From: Prorocentrum cordatum
Lineage: Eukaryota > Sar > Dinophyceae > Prorocentrales > Prorocentraceae
DNA: 64,000 bases
Direction of reading: 5' to 3'
Assembly (NCBI GenBank): GCA_963575745.1
Contig: CAUYUJ010021174.1
Coordinates: forward strand, 62,001 to 126,000
In this document: positions 30,755 through 41,362 of the stretch, piece by piece
How the letters are laid out: every line of letters starts with the position of its first letter
How positions within the stretch are numbered: the stretch's first letter is position 1
Made by a program: the position numbers and the translations under genes
The notes under the pieces: model-generated
Seen by the model: only the letters and a program-made list of their open reading frames with translations
Database searches by the model: none
What the model was told of the DNA's origin: nothing

Positions 30755-31113
30755 GTGCAGCTGTGGGCTTCGTGCGTGCTTGTTCTGCCAGGCGATCCAG
30801 GATGCTCCTCGATGGTCCTCGCCGAGAAGAGTCAAGGGGCCCAAGGACACACAAATAAATACACACAAATAAAAAGATTCCCAATATTTTCCCATGAAGG
30901 GGCCCGGAAGGGGCCCAAAAAAAACCCCATGAAGGGGCCCTGGGACACACAAATAAATAAACACAAATAACAAGATTCCCCAGATTTTCCCATATGTTCT
31001 GGGTTTTTGTCTTCCCCCCCACTTCCCATATTTTTTATATTTTCCTGGGAATCGACGATGAATTGCGTCTGTGTGTTTTTTTCCCCTCCTGAAAGACTAC
31101 ACACGTCTGAGCG
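30755..31113. mobile_element. element K2 interrupted by L2
   Basis: CTCCTCGATGGTCCTCGCCG and, far downstream, ACACACGTCTGAGCGATGCC are the K parts. Between them (30834-31092) lies an L copy whose left part is duplicated. It ends in ATCGACGATGAATTGC and CCCCTCCTGAAAG. Confidence 0.65.
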
Positions 31114-31740
31114 ATGCCAACTGCGGCGACGGGCGGGCGGGCGGGCGGCGGGCAGCGTGGCGGCGCGGCGACGGCGCGGGGACGGGGGGCGGGCGGCGCG
31201 GCCCGGAGTGCCGCTGCAGCCGCCGGCTGTGCACGGGCCCCCTCGGCGCTGGAGCGCGACTTGCCGGCGGGGCACATCGCGGCGCTCGGCGACTCCCTCG
31301 GCGTCGGGCGCGCGGGCGCCGGGACATCACAACGATGAGAAACAGATATGCCACCGGCAGGGAAGCGAGTGCTTGTAGAAGTGGACAAAGACAGGAGCAG
31401 AGCAGGATCTAGCAGAATAAACCAGAACTATGTGCAACAGACTGAACAGAAGTACGGAACCGTAAAGTGGAGCAGAAGAGAGAGGAACACGGGGTGTAAA
31501 GAGCTGCAGGAGCAGATAAAAGTGCACAGTATCACAGGGAACTGCAGCGTATGTTGGCGTGCATCAGACATGTTAAATAACTGGGTATGGTATAACAAAA
31601 TATAATGGAAAAGCTTCCCTGGCGATGAATTCGTCGGGGCTGAGATGTCACGAACGTCGCTGACTAGCTACTAGCAGGTAGTTGTTGAGGTCGTAATACT
31701 GTCGTGGTCGTACTGGTCGCAATCAGGCTACAAGCCTCAC
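31114..31740. other. non-genic stretch
   Basis: G+C-rich to 31330, then A-rich. An 85-residue plus frame (31348-31605) has no recognisable features. Confidence 0.35.
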
Positions 31741-32130
31741 ATAAACCTCTTATAAAACCTCTCGTGAGCTCCTTATGAGAAGCCTCTTTGAAGCACCTCA
31801 GCAGCCTCGCACGAGTCTCTCAGAATCCCCTCATACGCACCTCAAGCGCCTCCAAGAAGCCTCTCAGAAGCTTCTCTGCAGCCTCTCAGAAGCACCTCTG
31901 AAACCTCTCGACAATGTGCCAGAAGCCCCTCAGAAGACCATCGGACGCCCATCAGACGCCCCGAATAAGCATCGCAAGAGCCTCTCATAAGCCTTACACA
32001 TTCCTCGCAGAAGCCTCTCGGAAGACGCGCAAAAGCGTCTCTGAAGCCTATCAGCCTCTCACAAACCTCCCGAGAAGCTCCTCCGCTGTGCTCGGTAATA
32101 CCAAGCTCAGCTCACCTACGAAGCTCGATG
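31740..32130. repeat. CCTCTCAGAAG minisatellite
   Basis: Irregular units of CCTCTCAGAAGCCTCTC and relatives. Confidence 0.75.
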
Positions 32131-32254
32131 GAATCTGACCCGTCCAAGATGTCTGAACCGATGGGGTGCAGTGGACCGTCCCGTTGGGGTCTCATCTGTA
32201 CTCAGTCTCGAAGCTGTCCCTATCCCTAAGATCGGAAGGCCAAGAGCAATGGCA

Positions 32255-32540
32255 ATGCCGCCGTCGTCGTGGACTTCGTCGTCGTTGTCAGCGTCGTCGT
32301 CATCGTCAGCGTCGTCGGCGTCGTCGCCAGCGTCGTCGTCGTCGCAAACGTCGTGGTCGTGGATTTCGTCATCGTTGTCGGCAGCGTCGTCGTTATCGTC
32401 GTCGTCGTCAGCGTCGCCGGCCTCGTCGTCGTGGTAAGCGTCGTGGTCGTAGACTTAAGTCGTCGTCGTCGTCGTCGTCATCGTCGTTGTCGTCTTCGTC
32501 GTCGTCAGCGTCGTCGGCCTCGTCGTCGTCGTAAACTGAG
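32255..32540. repeat. (GTC)n/(TCG)n tract
   Basis: TCG repeats with AGCG and GG variants. The tract resumes at 32750-32870 on the other side of element B2. Confidence 0.9.
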
Positions 32541-32541
32541 T

Positions 32542-32742
32542 GGCAACGATAGGGGGGGACTGGCATAGGGGGGACGCATCGACCTGGAATCGGCGATACA
32601 TCGCCGATTGATCGGCGATAGGCCCCCAATAGTGAATCCGCACCTTCCTGTGCAGGTTGGGGCTATCGGGCCCCTATCGGCGATCAATGAGCGATTCGGG
32701 GTCGATGCATCCCCCCTATGCCTATCCCCCCCTATCGTTGCC
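32542..32742. mobile_element. element B, copy B2 (best copy), inside a TCG tract
   Basis: Inverted ends of about 43 bases: GGCAACGATAGGGGGG on both, then GGCATAGGGGGG and GCATCGACC with few differences. 201 bases. The interior has GGCGATACATCGCCGATTG and CGGCGATCAATGAGCG. TCG repeat continues on both sides, so the element appears to have landed in a microsatellite. Confidence 0.85.
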
Positions 32743-33024
32743 CCCGATACACGTCGTGGTCGTGGACGTCGTCGTCGTCGTCAGCGTCGTCGTCAGCGTC
32801 GTCGCCAGCGTCGTCGCCAGCGTCGTCGTCGTCGTCAGCGTCAGTGTCGTCGTCGATACGCGCTCGACATCGACGAAAACGGGCCCGCCCTCCCTGCCTC
32901 CGACGCCTGCCGGGCCCTGGCTCTTGCGGAATCCACACTCGAAAGGCCGACCAGAAGGAGGGGTGCGAGCAGGTCGTTCCACTCTTCCTCCTCCCCCGTC
33001 CCTCCATCCCTCACTCCCTCCCTC

Positions 33025-33365
33025 CCCCTCCTCCTCCTCCTCCTCCTCATCCTCCTCCTCATCCTCCTCCTACTACTCATGCTCTTCCTCCTCCTTCTCC
33101 TCCTCCTCCTCCTCCTCCTCCTCCTCCTCCTCCTCTTACTTCTCCTCTCCCCTCCTCCTCCTCCTCCTCCTCCTCCTCCTCCTCCTCCTCCCTCCTCCTC
33201 CTCCTCCATCCTCCTTCTCCTCCTCCTCCTCCTCCTTCTCCTCCTCCCATTCCTCCTCCTCCTCCTCCTCATCCTCCGCCTACTCCTCCTCCTCCTTCTC
33301 CTCCTCCTTCTCCTCCTCTCCTCCGCTGCTCCTCCTCCTCCTCCTCCTCCGCCTCTCCCCCTCCT
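33025..33365. repeat. (CCT)n tract
   Basis: CCT repeats with CAT, TAC and TTC interruptions. Confidence 0.95.
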
Positions 33366-33505
33366 CCTATCAACCAAACCTGCAGGGTAGGCCCTCTCCA
33401 TTTTTCTGTGCACTTCAGCTTTGGATTCGGCACCGTGAAACGCCTTCGGGCCAGCACCCGAGTCGGAGTCTCCGCTCACACGGGTGCTCCCCCCCCCTCC
33501 CTCAT

Positions 33506-33683
33506 CCTCGGAGGATCGCGCCGCACCGCCGATGCATCACCAATGCATCGGCGATGCATCGGCGATGCATCGGCGACGTCGGCGAGGAGAAAATCGGACC
33601 CAAAATCGAGCCGCATCGCCGATGCATCGGCGATGCGGCGCGATCCTGCGACCCCACCTGCTCTGACTCCATTTGGAGAGGCC
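33506..33683. mobile_element. element C, copy C2
   Basis: TCGGAGGATCGCGCCGCACC, three ATCGGCGATGC units, GTCGGCGAGGAGAAAATCGG and GATGCGGCGCGATCCTGCG, closing with GACTCCATTTGGAGAGGCC. Confidence 0.75.
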
Positions 33684-33727
33684 TGGGAATGCCCCTCCTG
33701 ACCTGCTGAGCCCTCCCTGGGCCTGAT

Positions 33728-33875
33728 CCAGGAGGAGGAGAAGGAAAAGAAGGAGGAGGAGGAAAAGAAGGAGGAGGAGGAGGAAAAGGAGGAGGAGAGG
33801 AAAAGGAGGAGGAGAGGAGGAGGAGGAGGAGGAGGAGGAGGAGGAGGAGGAGGACGAGGCGGAGGAGGAGGAGGA
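33728..33875. repeat. (GGA)n tract
   Basis: GGA/GAAAAG repeats. Confidence 0.95.
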
Positions 33876-34073
33876 TCCCTCGCATGGGGGAAGCGGGTCC
33901 TGAGGGAAGCGGGGGCCCCGGGCCTTCCCCCATGGACGAGGTCCTCCTCCCGAGCCGCCCTCTGACAGCCTCGGGGTCGCCGCGGAGGGCCCCGGGAGTC
34001 CGAGAACGGCGGAGAACCTCAGGACCCCACCTCTTCCTCAGGACCCGCTTCCCCCATCGCGGCAGCCCTATCC

Positions 34074-34264
34074 CTATGTCGGGCGTTTCCCCCTACGGGG
34101 GGATTTTCGACGAACAAATAAAAAAAATCCCAGAAAGCACTCCAGAGAGGTAAAACAAACTCAAAAAATAGTCTCCAGACTATGTTTGGATTCTTTTTGA
34201 CTATTTTCGGGGTCTTTTTATCTTCCATCGAAAAGCCCCCTGTAGGGGGACAGGCCCGACTTAA
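34074..34264. mobile_element. element F, copy F3
   Basis: Ends CTATGTCGGGC and GCCCGACTTAA. CCCCCTACGGGGGGATTTTC and GAAAAGCCCCCTGTAGGGGG lie inside. CCCTATCC stands on both sides (34066-34073 and 34265-34272). 191 bases. Confidence 0.9.
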
Positions 34265-34511
34265 CCCTATCCCTGGCTCTCCCTGCAGCCTGACCTACGC
34301 CGGGAGAGGACAGAGGAGCCCCCGACGTCGACGCCGCGCAATGCCTCCCGTGCGTGTGGCGGCACGGGCCAAAGGCGGTGCACGGATTCGGGGAGAGGCG
34401 GCGGCGGGAGCGCCGATTCCGGAGCACAGCGGCAGCGAGCGAGAGGCGCAAGCAGATGGGCTCCGCTTGGCGGGCGAAGAGCGGTACAACACGAAGTGCA
34501 GCGGAGGCGGG

Positions 34512-34690
34512 TCCACAAGAGACCTTCCACAAGCAACCCAGCCCCGGGACCCCAGGGCGCCCATTGAGTTCTGGTGTGGGAGCGTCGCGCTTCCCATGGC
34601 AAAACCATCGAAACCCAAGAAGCCCAGGGCACCCTGGAGGCAAGCAGGGTGTTTCTTGGCATGGGCGTCCACTGTGTTCGCCGTCGGGCA
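34512..34690 (+). mobile_element. element E, copy E4
   Basis: Uninterrupted copy from CCACAAGAGACCTTCCACAA through ATCGAAACCCAAGAAGCCCA to TTGGCATGGGCGTCCACTGT. Confidence 0.75.
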
Positions 34691-35020
34691 CTCCTGCCCT
34701 AGGGCAGCTGAAAATTTATACCCCTACCGTGGCACGTCATGGTGTAAACTCTCCAGCCGCGACGGGCAATGTTTCCTTGTACCGCTCTTCGCCCGCCAAA
34801 TGATGCACGCTCTCGTGCCACGTGCGCGAATTCTATACAGCGAGCCGACGGCTGAGGAATGCCCTGGTGCCCGCAGCGGGGCACAGCGGAACAAGCGCCC
34901 AAAACACACGGCAAACCTGCGCGGGGGCATGACGCGTGCAAGGCCCTTGAATGCCGGAGACGATGGGAAGAGAGCCGGCTGCCGAAAGAACGGCACGATG
35001 GGGCGTGAACAGAGGACAGG
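34691..35020. other. non-genic stretch
   Basis: No gene or repeat recognised. Confidence 0.35.
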
Positions 35021-35021
35021 G

Positions 35022-35215
35022 AGGGCGAGGAGGAGGAGGCGGAGGAGGAGGAGGGAGGGGAGGAGGCATGAGAGGGAGGACGGCGAGGAGGAGGAGGAGG
35101 AGGAGGAGGAGGAGGAGGAGAAGCAGCGGAGGGGAGCAGGAGGAGCAGGAGGAGGGTGAGGAGGAGGTGGAGGAGGAGGAGCAGGCGGAGGAGGAGGAGG
35201 AGGAGGAGGAGAACC
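35022..35215. repeat. (GGA)n tract
   Basis: GAG/GGA repeats with GCA interruptions. Confidence 0.95.
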
Positions 35216-35387
35216 TCATACCTTCTCCTCTCCGAGATCTGGTGCTAGTCTCGGCTCCCGGGTGGCCCCCACGACGACTGCAGCGCGCGCTTCAGAAGGC
35301 GGGCGCAGCCCACGCCCCAAGATCGGCCGCGGGTGATCAAGCAAAAAACAGAACAGAACAGGGCCCCGAGGCCAGAGCGTAAGTAAA

Positions 35388-35571
35388 GGCCTCCTCGATG
35401 GGGTCGGAGTAGATGTGATCGGAGGATCGCGCCGCATCGCCGACACATCGCCGATACATCGGCGACGCCGGCATGAACGAAATCGGGCTCCACGCCGAGC
35501 CGCATCGCCGATGCATCGACGATACGGCACGATCCTCCGACCCCATCCATCCGGACCCCATCTAGGAGACC
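35388..35571. mobile_element. element C, copy C3
   Basis: Ends GGCCTCCTCGATGGGGTC and GACCCCATCTAGGAGACC are inverted. Nested inside are GATCGGAGGATCGCGCCG and CGGCACGATCCTCCGACC. 184 bases. Confidence 0.8.
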
Positions 35572-35599
35572 AACTGCTTCCGGCCACAACTTTCCACAA

Positions 35600-35735
35600 C
35601 AGGAGGAGGACAAGAAGGGGAAGGAGGAGTAAGAGGAGGAGGAGGAAGAGCAGGAGGAGGAGAAGCAGCGGAGGAGAGCAGGAGAAGGAGGAGGGAGAGG
35701 AGGAGGAGGTGGAGGAGGAGGAGGAGGAGGCCCAT
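35600..35735. repeat. (GGA)n tract
   Basis: GGA repeats with AAG and GCAG interruptions. Confidence 0.9.
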
Positions 35736-36007
35736 ATGACCATATGCTTCCCACTAGGCGTGAAGGCGTCCCGCGGTGCTTCAAACAACTCTCGTGCGGT
35801 TCGGTGCGACGTTCCCGTGAGGCCATGATAAGCCCCCGCCCGGCAAGCCCACGAGGCACACCCACGGAGCCACGCGGCAAGAACACAGGCTGCCACGACC
35901 TTGAAAAAAACTTGTGGCTGTTCCGTGTGGTCTGCCTCACGGTTCGAGGTCGGAAGGGGGTGTGGTGTGAAGACTTGTGGTGCCAGTGCTGAACCTGGCG
36001 ATGTTAC

Positions 36008-36780
36008 GTACGATGTCATTAACATTGCCTTTGCGTCGACGTCAGAACTTCTGATTTCAAGAGCCCCAAAGAACCACCGCCGTTCAACCTGAACAACGAC
36101 ACAAAAGCCCGTTCCAGGACGCTCGATCACCAGGAACGATTCTGGGAATTCCGACTTGCAAAAAGCGTGATAATGGACATTTCCAAACGCCGGAAACAAC
36201 ATGTCGGACTTTCCTGCATGTTGGCATGATACCGAAGGAAAACTCAAATTATAATAGTTTGGGGGACTGTAGGGCTATGGGGCTATGGGGCTATAGGGCC
36301 ATTAGGCTCTGGGGCTATAAGGCTATAGGCCCTAGGGCTATAGTGCTATAGGGCTATATGACTATAGGGCTATGAGGCTATCAGGCTATAGGGCTATATG
36401 GATATAGGGTTTTATGGCTATAATACTATCTGGTTACAGGGTTATTTGGGCTATAGCCCTATAGGGCTACCGGGCTATAGGGCTTTAGGGCTATGGGGCT
36501 ATGGGGCTATAAGGCTATAAGGCTATAGGGCTATAAGGCTATAGGGCTACCAGGCGCCCGGGCACCTGGGCACCCCTGGGCACCTCCGGGCACCCCTGGG
36601 CACCTCAGGGCACCCCTGGGCACCCGGGCAGGCCACCGAAATCGGCGACGAGCCTCACGTAACCATACGAATCCGCAAGGACATCAAGGCAAGCTCTGAT
36701 TGGGGAATAATGCTGATTCGCAACAAGCCAAATTTCTGGAACTCCCCAAACTATGTGTGTGAAATTCAAGGTAGCACGAT
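36008..36780 (-). CDS. unknown protein, two internal exons
   Basis: Exon 36780-36637 (144 bases) follows an acceptor-like GGCAG. It encodes RATLNFTHIVWGVPEIWLVA and SPIRACLDVLADSYGYVRLV, then ADF. A GT...AG intron (36214-36636, 423 bases) joins it to exon 36213-36008. That exon encodes GKSDMLFPAFGNVHYHAFCK, SEFPESFLVIERPGTGFCVV and VERRWFFGALEIRSS, ending MLMTSY before GTAACA. The split Gly codon is restored in frame. Both exons have balanced, non-repetitive composition, unlike the surroundings. I do not recognise the family and neither end of the gene is visible. Almost the whole intron is GGGCTATA and GGGCACC minisatellite. Confidence 0.5.
36241..36630. repeat. GGGCTATA and GGGCACCCCT minisatellites
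   Basis: About 310 bases of 7-9-base GGGCTATA units, then about 75 bases of GGGCACC(C/T)CTG units. They form the intron of the unknown gene at 36.0-36.8 kb. Confidence 0.9.
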
Positions 36781-36899
36781 CTGCCGTCGCTAGACTGGGA
36801 AAAATCCCCCCCTCCAGGATCGTGGAAACTGGCGGGGGGGAAACGGTGGGGGTAAAACTTCCCCGACCCCTCCCCGGGAACCGGGGGTGAGGGAGGGGT

Positions 36900-36906
36900 C
36901 TATATG

Positions 36907-36958
<52 letters not shown>
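36900..36958. repeat. (TA)n(GA)n tract
   Basis: Short TA then GA dinucleotides. Confidence 0.9.
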
Positions 36959-36959
<1 letters not shown>

Positions 36960-37074
36960 CTCCCCCCCCGCCCCGGGAAGAACCTGGGGAGGGGGCCTCC
37001 CCGTTCGAACCGGAAGCGGGGGGGGAGTCCCCCCCCCGCCCCAGCTCGAACCAGAAGATATGGGCCCACGGGGG

Positions 37075-37165
37075 GGGGTCGGGCCAGGGCTGGGGCCGGG
37101 GCCGGCCCCGGCAGGCCGGGGCCAGGGCCGGGGCCAGGGCCGGGGCCCGGGGCCTGGGGCCAGGG
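37075..37165. repeat. GGGGCCGGGGCCAGGGCC repeats
   Basis: GGCC/GGGGCC-type repeats. The complementary type recurs at 40105-40330. Confidence 0.8.
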
Positions 37166-37229
37166 CCTGGGCCAGAGAGGGGGGCTCCACTCCCCTCCCC
37201 TCGGGTCGAAGTGGAAAGAACGGGGGGGG

Positions 37230-37870
37230 GAACCTCCTTCGAGCTTTGTTGAGCTGTTTTGAGCTCTGTTTGAGCATTGCTTGGGAGTTGCGTGGGATTT
37301 GTTGGAGCTTTGTCGGGGCTCTGTCGGAGCTTTGATTGGTATGTGTAGGAGCTTTGTTTCGGCTGTGGTTGAGCTTTGGTGGAGCTTTCGTGGAGCTTGG
37401 TTTGAGATGTCCGCGAGCTCGGTTTGACCTTGGTCTAAGCTATGTGTGAGCTTTGCTTGCGCTTTGTTGTAGATATGTTAGAGCTTTGTTGGTGTTGTTT
37501 CTGCTTTGGTGGAGCTTTGTTGCAGCTTTGATTCAGCTTAGGCTGACCATTGCTGGGGCTTTGTTGGAGCTTTGGTGGAGCTTGTTTGGGCTGTGTCTAA
37601 GCTTTGGTTGAGTTGTGTTTGCGCTTTGCTGGGGCTTTGTGTGAGCTGTGTCTGAGCTTTGATTGGGCTTGGCTTGAATAGTGGCTGCGTTTGGTTGGAG
37701 CTTTGTTGGAGCGTTGTCTGAGTTTTGGTTGAGCTCTGTCTGAGCTTTGGCTGAACATTGTCTTAACTATGGTTGAGCTATGTTGGAGCTTTGTTGGAGC
37801 TTTGTTGGTGCTTTGTTTGAGCTTGGTTCGATCGCTGTTTGAGCTTTGCTTGAGCTTCGTGGGAACTTGC
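37230..37870. repeat. GAGCTTTGTTGG minisatellite
   Basis: More than 40 imperfect units of about 12 bases, GAGCTTTGTTGG or GAGCTTTGGTTG. A weaker stretch recurs at 39610-39735. Confidence 0.9.
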
Positions 37871-37931
37871 GACGACAATGCTAACGACGACGGGAACGGC
37901 GACGGCGACGGCGACGGTTTGGACATAGTGG

Positions 37932-38195
37932 GACATTAATGCAACCTTCACTCGGTGGTGGGACAAGATTGGAGGGAATAATATCACATCCAAAGGGGAC
38001 ACCGTTCGGACGGGCAGGGCATTACATGCAATATTCACTGAGTGATGGGGCGTCCAGTCGGGCGGGCGGGCGGGACAGGAACTGCAACCTTCACTCTGTG
38101 ATGGGACAATATTGGGCAACATATATCACAACCACCGAAGACGCCGGTCGGGCGGCTGGGACGTAACATGAAACCTTCACCCAGTGATGGGGCGT
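37932..38195. repeat. larger tandem units with GCAACCTTCACTC
   Basis: Phrases like GCAACCTTCACTC start near 37940, 38028, 38083 and 38166, each followed by GTGATGGGAC/GCG and a GGTCGGGCGG-type segment. Confidence 0.65.
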
Positions 38196-38381
38196 CATCA
38201 TCATCAACATCATCATCACCATCATCATTACCACCAACCATCATCATGACCGTCGTTATCATCGTCATCATCATCAACCCCATCAGCATCATCATCAGCA
38301 GCATCATCATCATTAGCATCATCGTCATCATCGTCATCGTCATCACCATCACCATCACAATCATCATCATCAGCATCCTCC

Positions 38382-38412
<31 letters not shown>

Positions 38413-38421
38413 AATCATCAC

Positions 38422-38470
<49 letters not shown>

Positions 38471-38516
38471 GTCACCATCATCATCACCATCATCGTCATC
38501 AGCATCATCATCATCG
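38196..38516. repeat. (CAT)n tract
   Basis: CAT repeats with CAC, CGT and CAG variants. Confidence 0.95.
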
Positions 38517-38679
38517 CCCAGGGTGCCCTGGGGAGGGTCCAGGCTCCTGTTCGAGAATGACGACGTCATGCGCCACCATTCGACATGCGCCCCACTTGCC
38601 TCACTTGCCCCACTACGTGCCGAAGCCGCCCGCGCACGCTCGAACTGTTATGAGCTTTGTGTAAGCTTTGATGGAGTTT

Positions 38680-38745
38680 TGTTCCCCACATCCAAAGTGG
38701 GGTTCTTGTTTTCTCTGGACACCCCGCGCAGGAACAGGAACCCAC

Positions 38746-38798
<53 letters not shown>

Positions 38799-39615
38799 CT
38801 CATTCCTCACTCACTCACTCACTCATCATTCCTCACACACTCACTCACTCACTCACTCACTCACTCACTCACTCATCAGCACTAACATTTGATGATGAGT
38901 GTGCGCGTGAGAGAGTGTGATGAGCATCATCATCACCAGTCAGTCAGTCACTCACTCACTCACTCACTCACTCGCCTTGGGCCTCGTCTGTGAGTGAATT
39001 GCAAGGAAGTCTCAGGCGGGAGCCCCCTCCCTATGGGGCCCGCGGATCATGTTACTAATCCGAGCGCGTCATCCAATTCCTGAAACTGTCGCCACTTTTG
39101 GGCTCTCGCGCTGCCAGAACGCCATTCCCAGGCCACATCTGTGAGTGAATTGCGACGAAGTCTCAAGCGGGAGCCCCCTCCCTATGGGGCCCGCGGATCA
39201 TGTTACTAATCCGAGCGGGTCATCCAATTCCTGTAACTGTCGCCACTTTTGGGCTCTCGCGCTGCCAGAACGCCATTCCCAGGCAACATTTTGAATGCCC
39301 GGAGCCAACTGTAAGCCACTTCGTGTTCTTCATGCTCCCAGAACACCATTCCCGGGCCACATTTTGAATGCCCGGAGCCAGCTGTAGGCCACTTCGTGTT
39401 CTTCTCCCGGGCCACTTTCTGAATGTCCGGAGCCAAAACAGGAGGGCGAGGTCGGGGGCAACGTAGGGAGCGGGGGGAGGGCCCGCGCCAGGGCGAGAAG
39501 AAATATACGCAGAAGGGACAGCCAGGACGCCTCACCAACCACGAGGACGACGGTGAGGGCTTTTTCCAGATTCGCCCAGAGGATTCTCATGTGGGGTCCT
39601 TCCGTCGGAGTAATT
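38680..39615 (-). repeat. inverted counterpart of the 17.8-19.9 kb composite
   Basis: In order: CCACATCCAAAGTGGGG block (38688), CAT tract (38747-38800), CTCACTCA repeats (to 38980), two satellite H units in inverse (38985-39290, period about 151), three ATTTTGAATGCCCGGAGCC units (39290-39440), and the GGCTTTTTCCAGATTCGCC segment (39430-39615). Order and orientation mirror the first locus. Confidence 0.8.
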
Positions 39616-39739
39616 TGAGCTCTGTTGGAGCTCTGTTGGAGCTTGGTTGGAGCTTTGTTTGACATGGTTCTGAGCATTGTTTGGGCTTTGTTTGGATTAT
39701 TTTCGAGCATATTTGGGCTGTGTTTGAGCTTTGCCCCCC

Positions 39740-40535
39740 GCCCTGGTCGAATTCGAGGGGGGATCGTCCTCCGTCTAGTCCGGTTCGGACGGGGGCGGGG
39801 GGGAGAGAGTCTGAACCCCTCCCCCGATTCGAACTGGTGACTGGGGGGCGGGGATCGGGTCGGGCGAAAGGGGGGGATAGCAAAGGGGGGGGGTGAGAAT
39901 CAGCTCGCGTAGCTGATTTTCCTGGCGCCTCCCGGTGCCGGGAGGCGCCAATGTATCGAGGAATGGCCCCTCGGTGAGGCCGAAACCAGCTGCATGCAGC
40001 AAATGTCGTAACCCCCCCTTTCCCAATCCCCCCCTTTCGCCCGGCCCGAGGGGAATCTGTGCCCCCACCCCTCTTCCGCTTCGAACCAAGACAGGCCAGG
40101 GGCGGCGTGGCTCCGGCCCCGGCCCCGGCCCCGGCCCGGCTGCCCTGGCCCCTGGCCTGGCCCCGTCCCTGGCCCCGACTGGCCCCGGCTGGCCTCGGCC
40201 CCGGCCGGCCCCAGCCCGCTTCTCTCCCCCCCCCATACGAACCGCAGGGGGGTATAGCCCAGCCCCCCCGGTCCCAGCCCTGCCCCGGCCCCGGCCCCAG
40301 CCCCGGCCCGACCAGCCCGCCCCCCCCCGGTTCGAACGGGGGGGGAGGGAGGGGGGGGCTTCCCCCCCTCCCCACCTCACCCTCTCCGCCGCCGCTCCCA
40401 GACGGGAAGGGGGGTCCTTTCCACCCGCCCCGCTCCCCCAGCTCGGAGGGGGGGCGTGGAACTTCATACACACGCACACACACACACACGCACACTTTGT
40501 TCGAAACGGGGGGGTGGGGGCTTCCCAGCAGTGGT
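39740..40535. other. G/C-homopolymer-rich non-genic stretch
   Basis: Long G and C runs, GGCCCCGGCCCC repeats and a short (CA)n. No gene seen. Confidence 0.5.
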
Positions 40536-41362
40536 AGGCGGCTCTCCTTCTCAAACTCAACACTCACACGAATGAACTCAAACAAATTCTGGGACTTCTC
40601 GAATCGCGTGCCAGGTGATCGGACGTCCTGGGATGGGCAGGCGTGTCTCTTCAGATTGGACGGCGCTCTCGTTTGTGGAACTTGGATCCAGGCCCTCTGG
40701 CTTTGTTTGGCGCAGCTGACTCAAAGCCGATGCTGTTGAAGTCGGAATTCGGCGCAGTTGCGGCCATCGCACGCAACATCACCGTTGCCAGCACTGGCAC
40801 CGCACCCCTTTCACACTCTGTCAATGAAGGACGAGACGCCCTCGGGAAGGCGCTCGAGATCCCCAAGACTGCCCGAGTGGGTCCCACGACGCCTCAGAAG
40901 CCCAGACGGCCCAGTGGCCCCGACGGCCAGAGGACGGCCCGAGAAACCCGCAGCACGGCCCAAGAATGCCCCAACTCTCCATCGCTCGAACTTCCGTTCC
41001 CCGTGCACGTTTCGGCTTCGTGCGTGTACTTTCTCGCAAGATCACCCAACAGGCTCCTCGATGGCCCTCGCCGATGAAACACATGCTCGCGTCCAATCGA
41101 CACCAAGCCAAACGAACCCCAAGACGGCCCCAAGATCTGGTCATGCCCCGAGCAGATTCTAACGAGTCTCTTCGGAAGAGCTCGATTGAACCATCGCGCC
41201 CAGGACGGCGCAAAGGCCCCCAAGAAGACCCCAAGAGGTCTCCAGCGCTTCGGCGCTGCGCTTGCCGCCGCAGGCAGCTGGATAATACGCGATGCGACAA
41301 CTCACGAGGCAACGGCGAGAAAAGCGAGAGGTCCATCTTAGCTCGGCCCAGAGGAGGTGAAC
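40536..41362. other. non-genic stretch with element K3
   Basis: Segment 40975-41100 (CCCCGTGCACGTTTCGGCTT, GGCTCCTCGATGGCCCTCGC) is a copy of the element in NOT3 intron 1. No gene seen. Confidence 0.5.
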
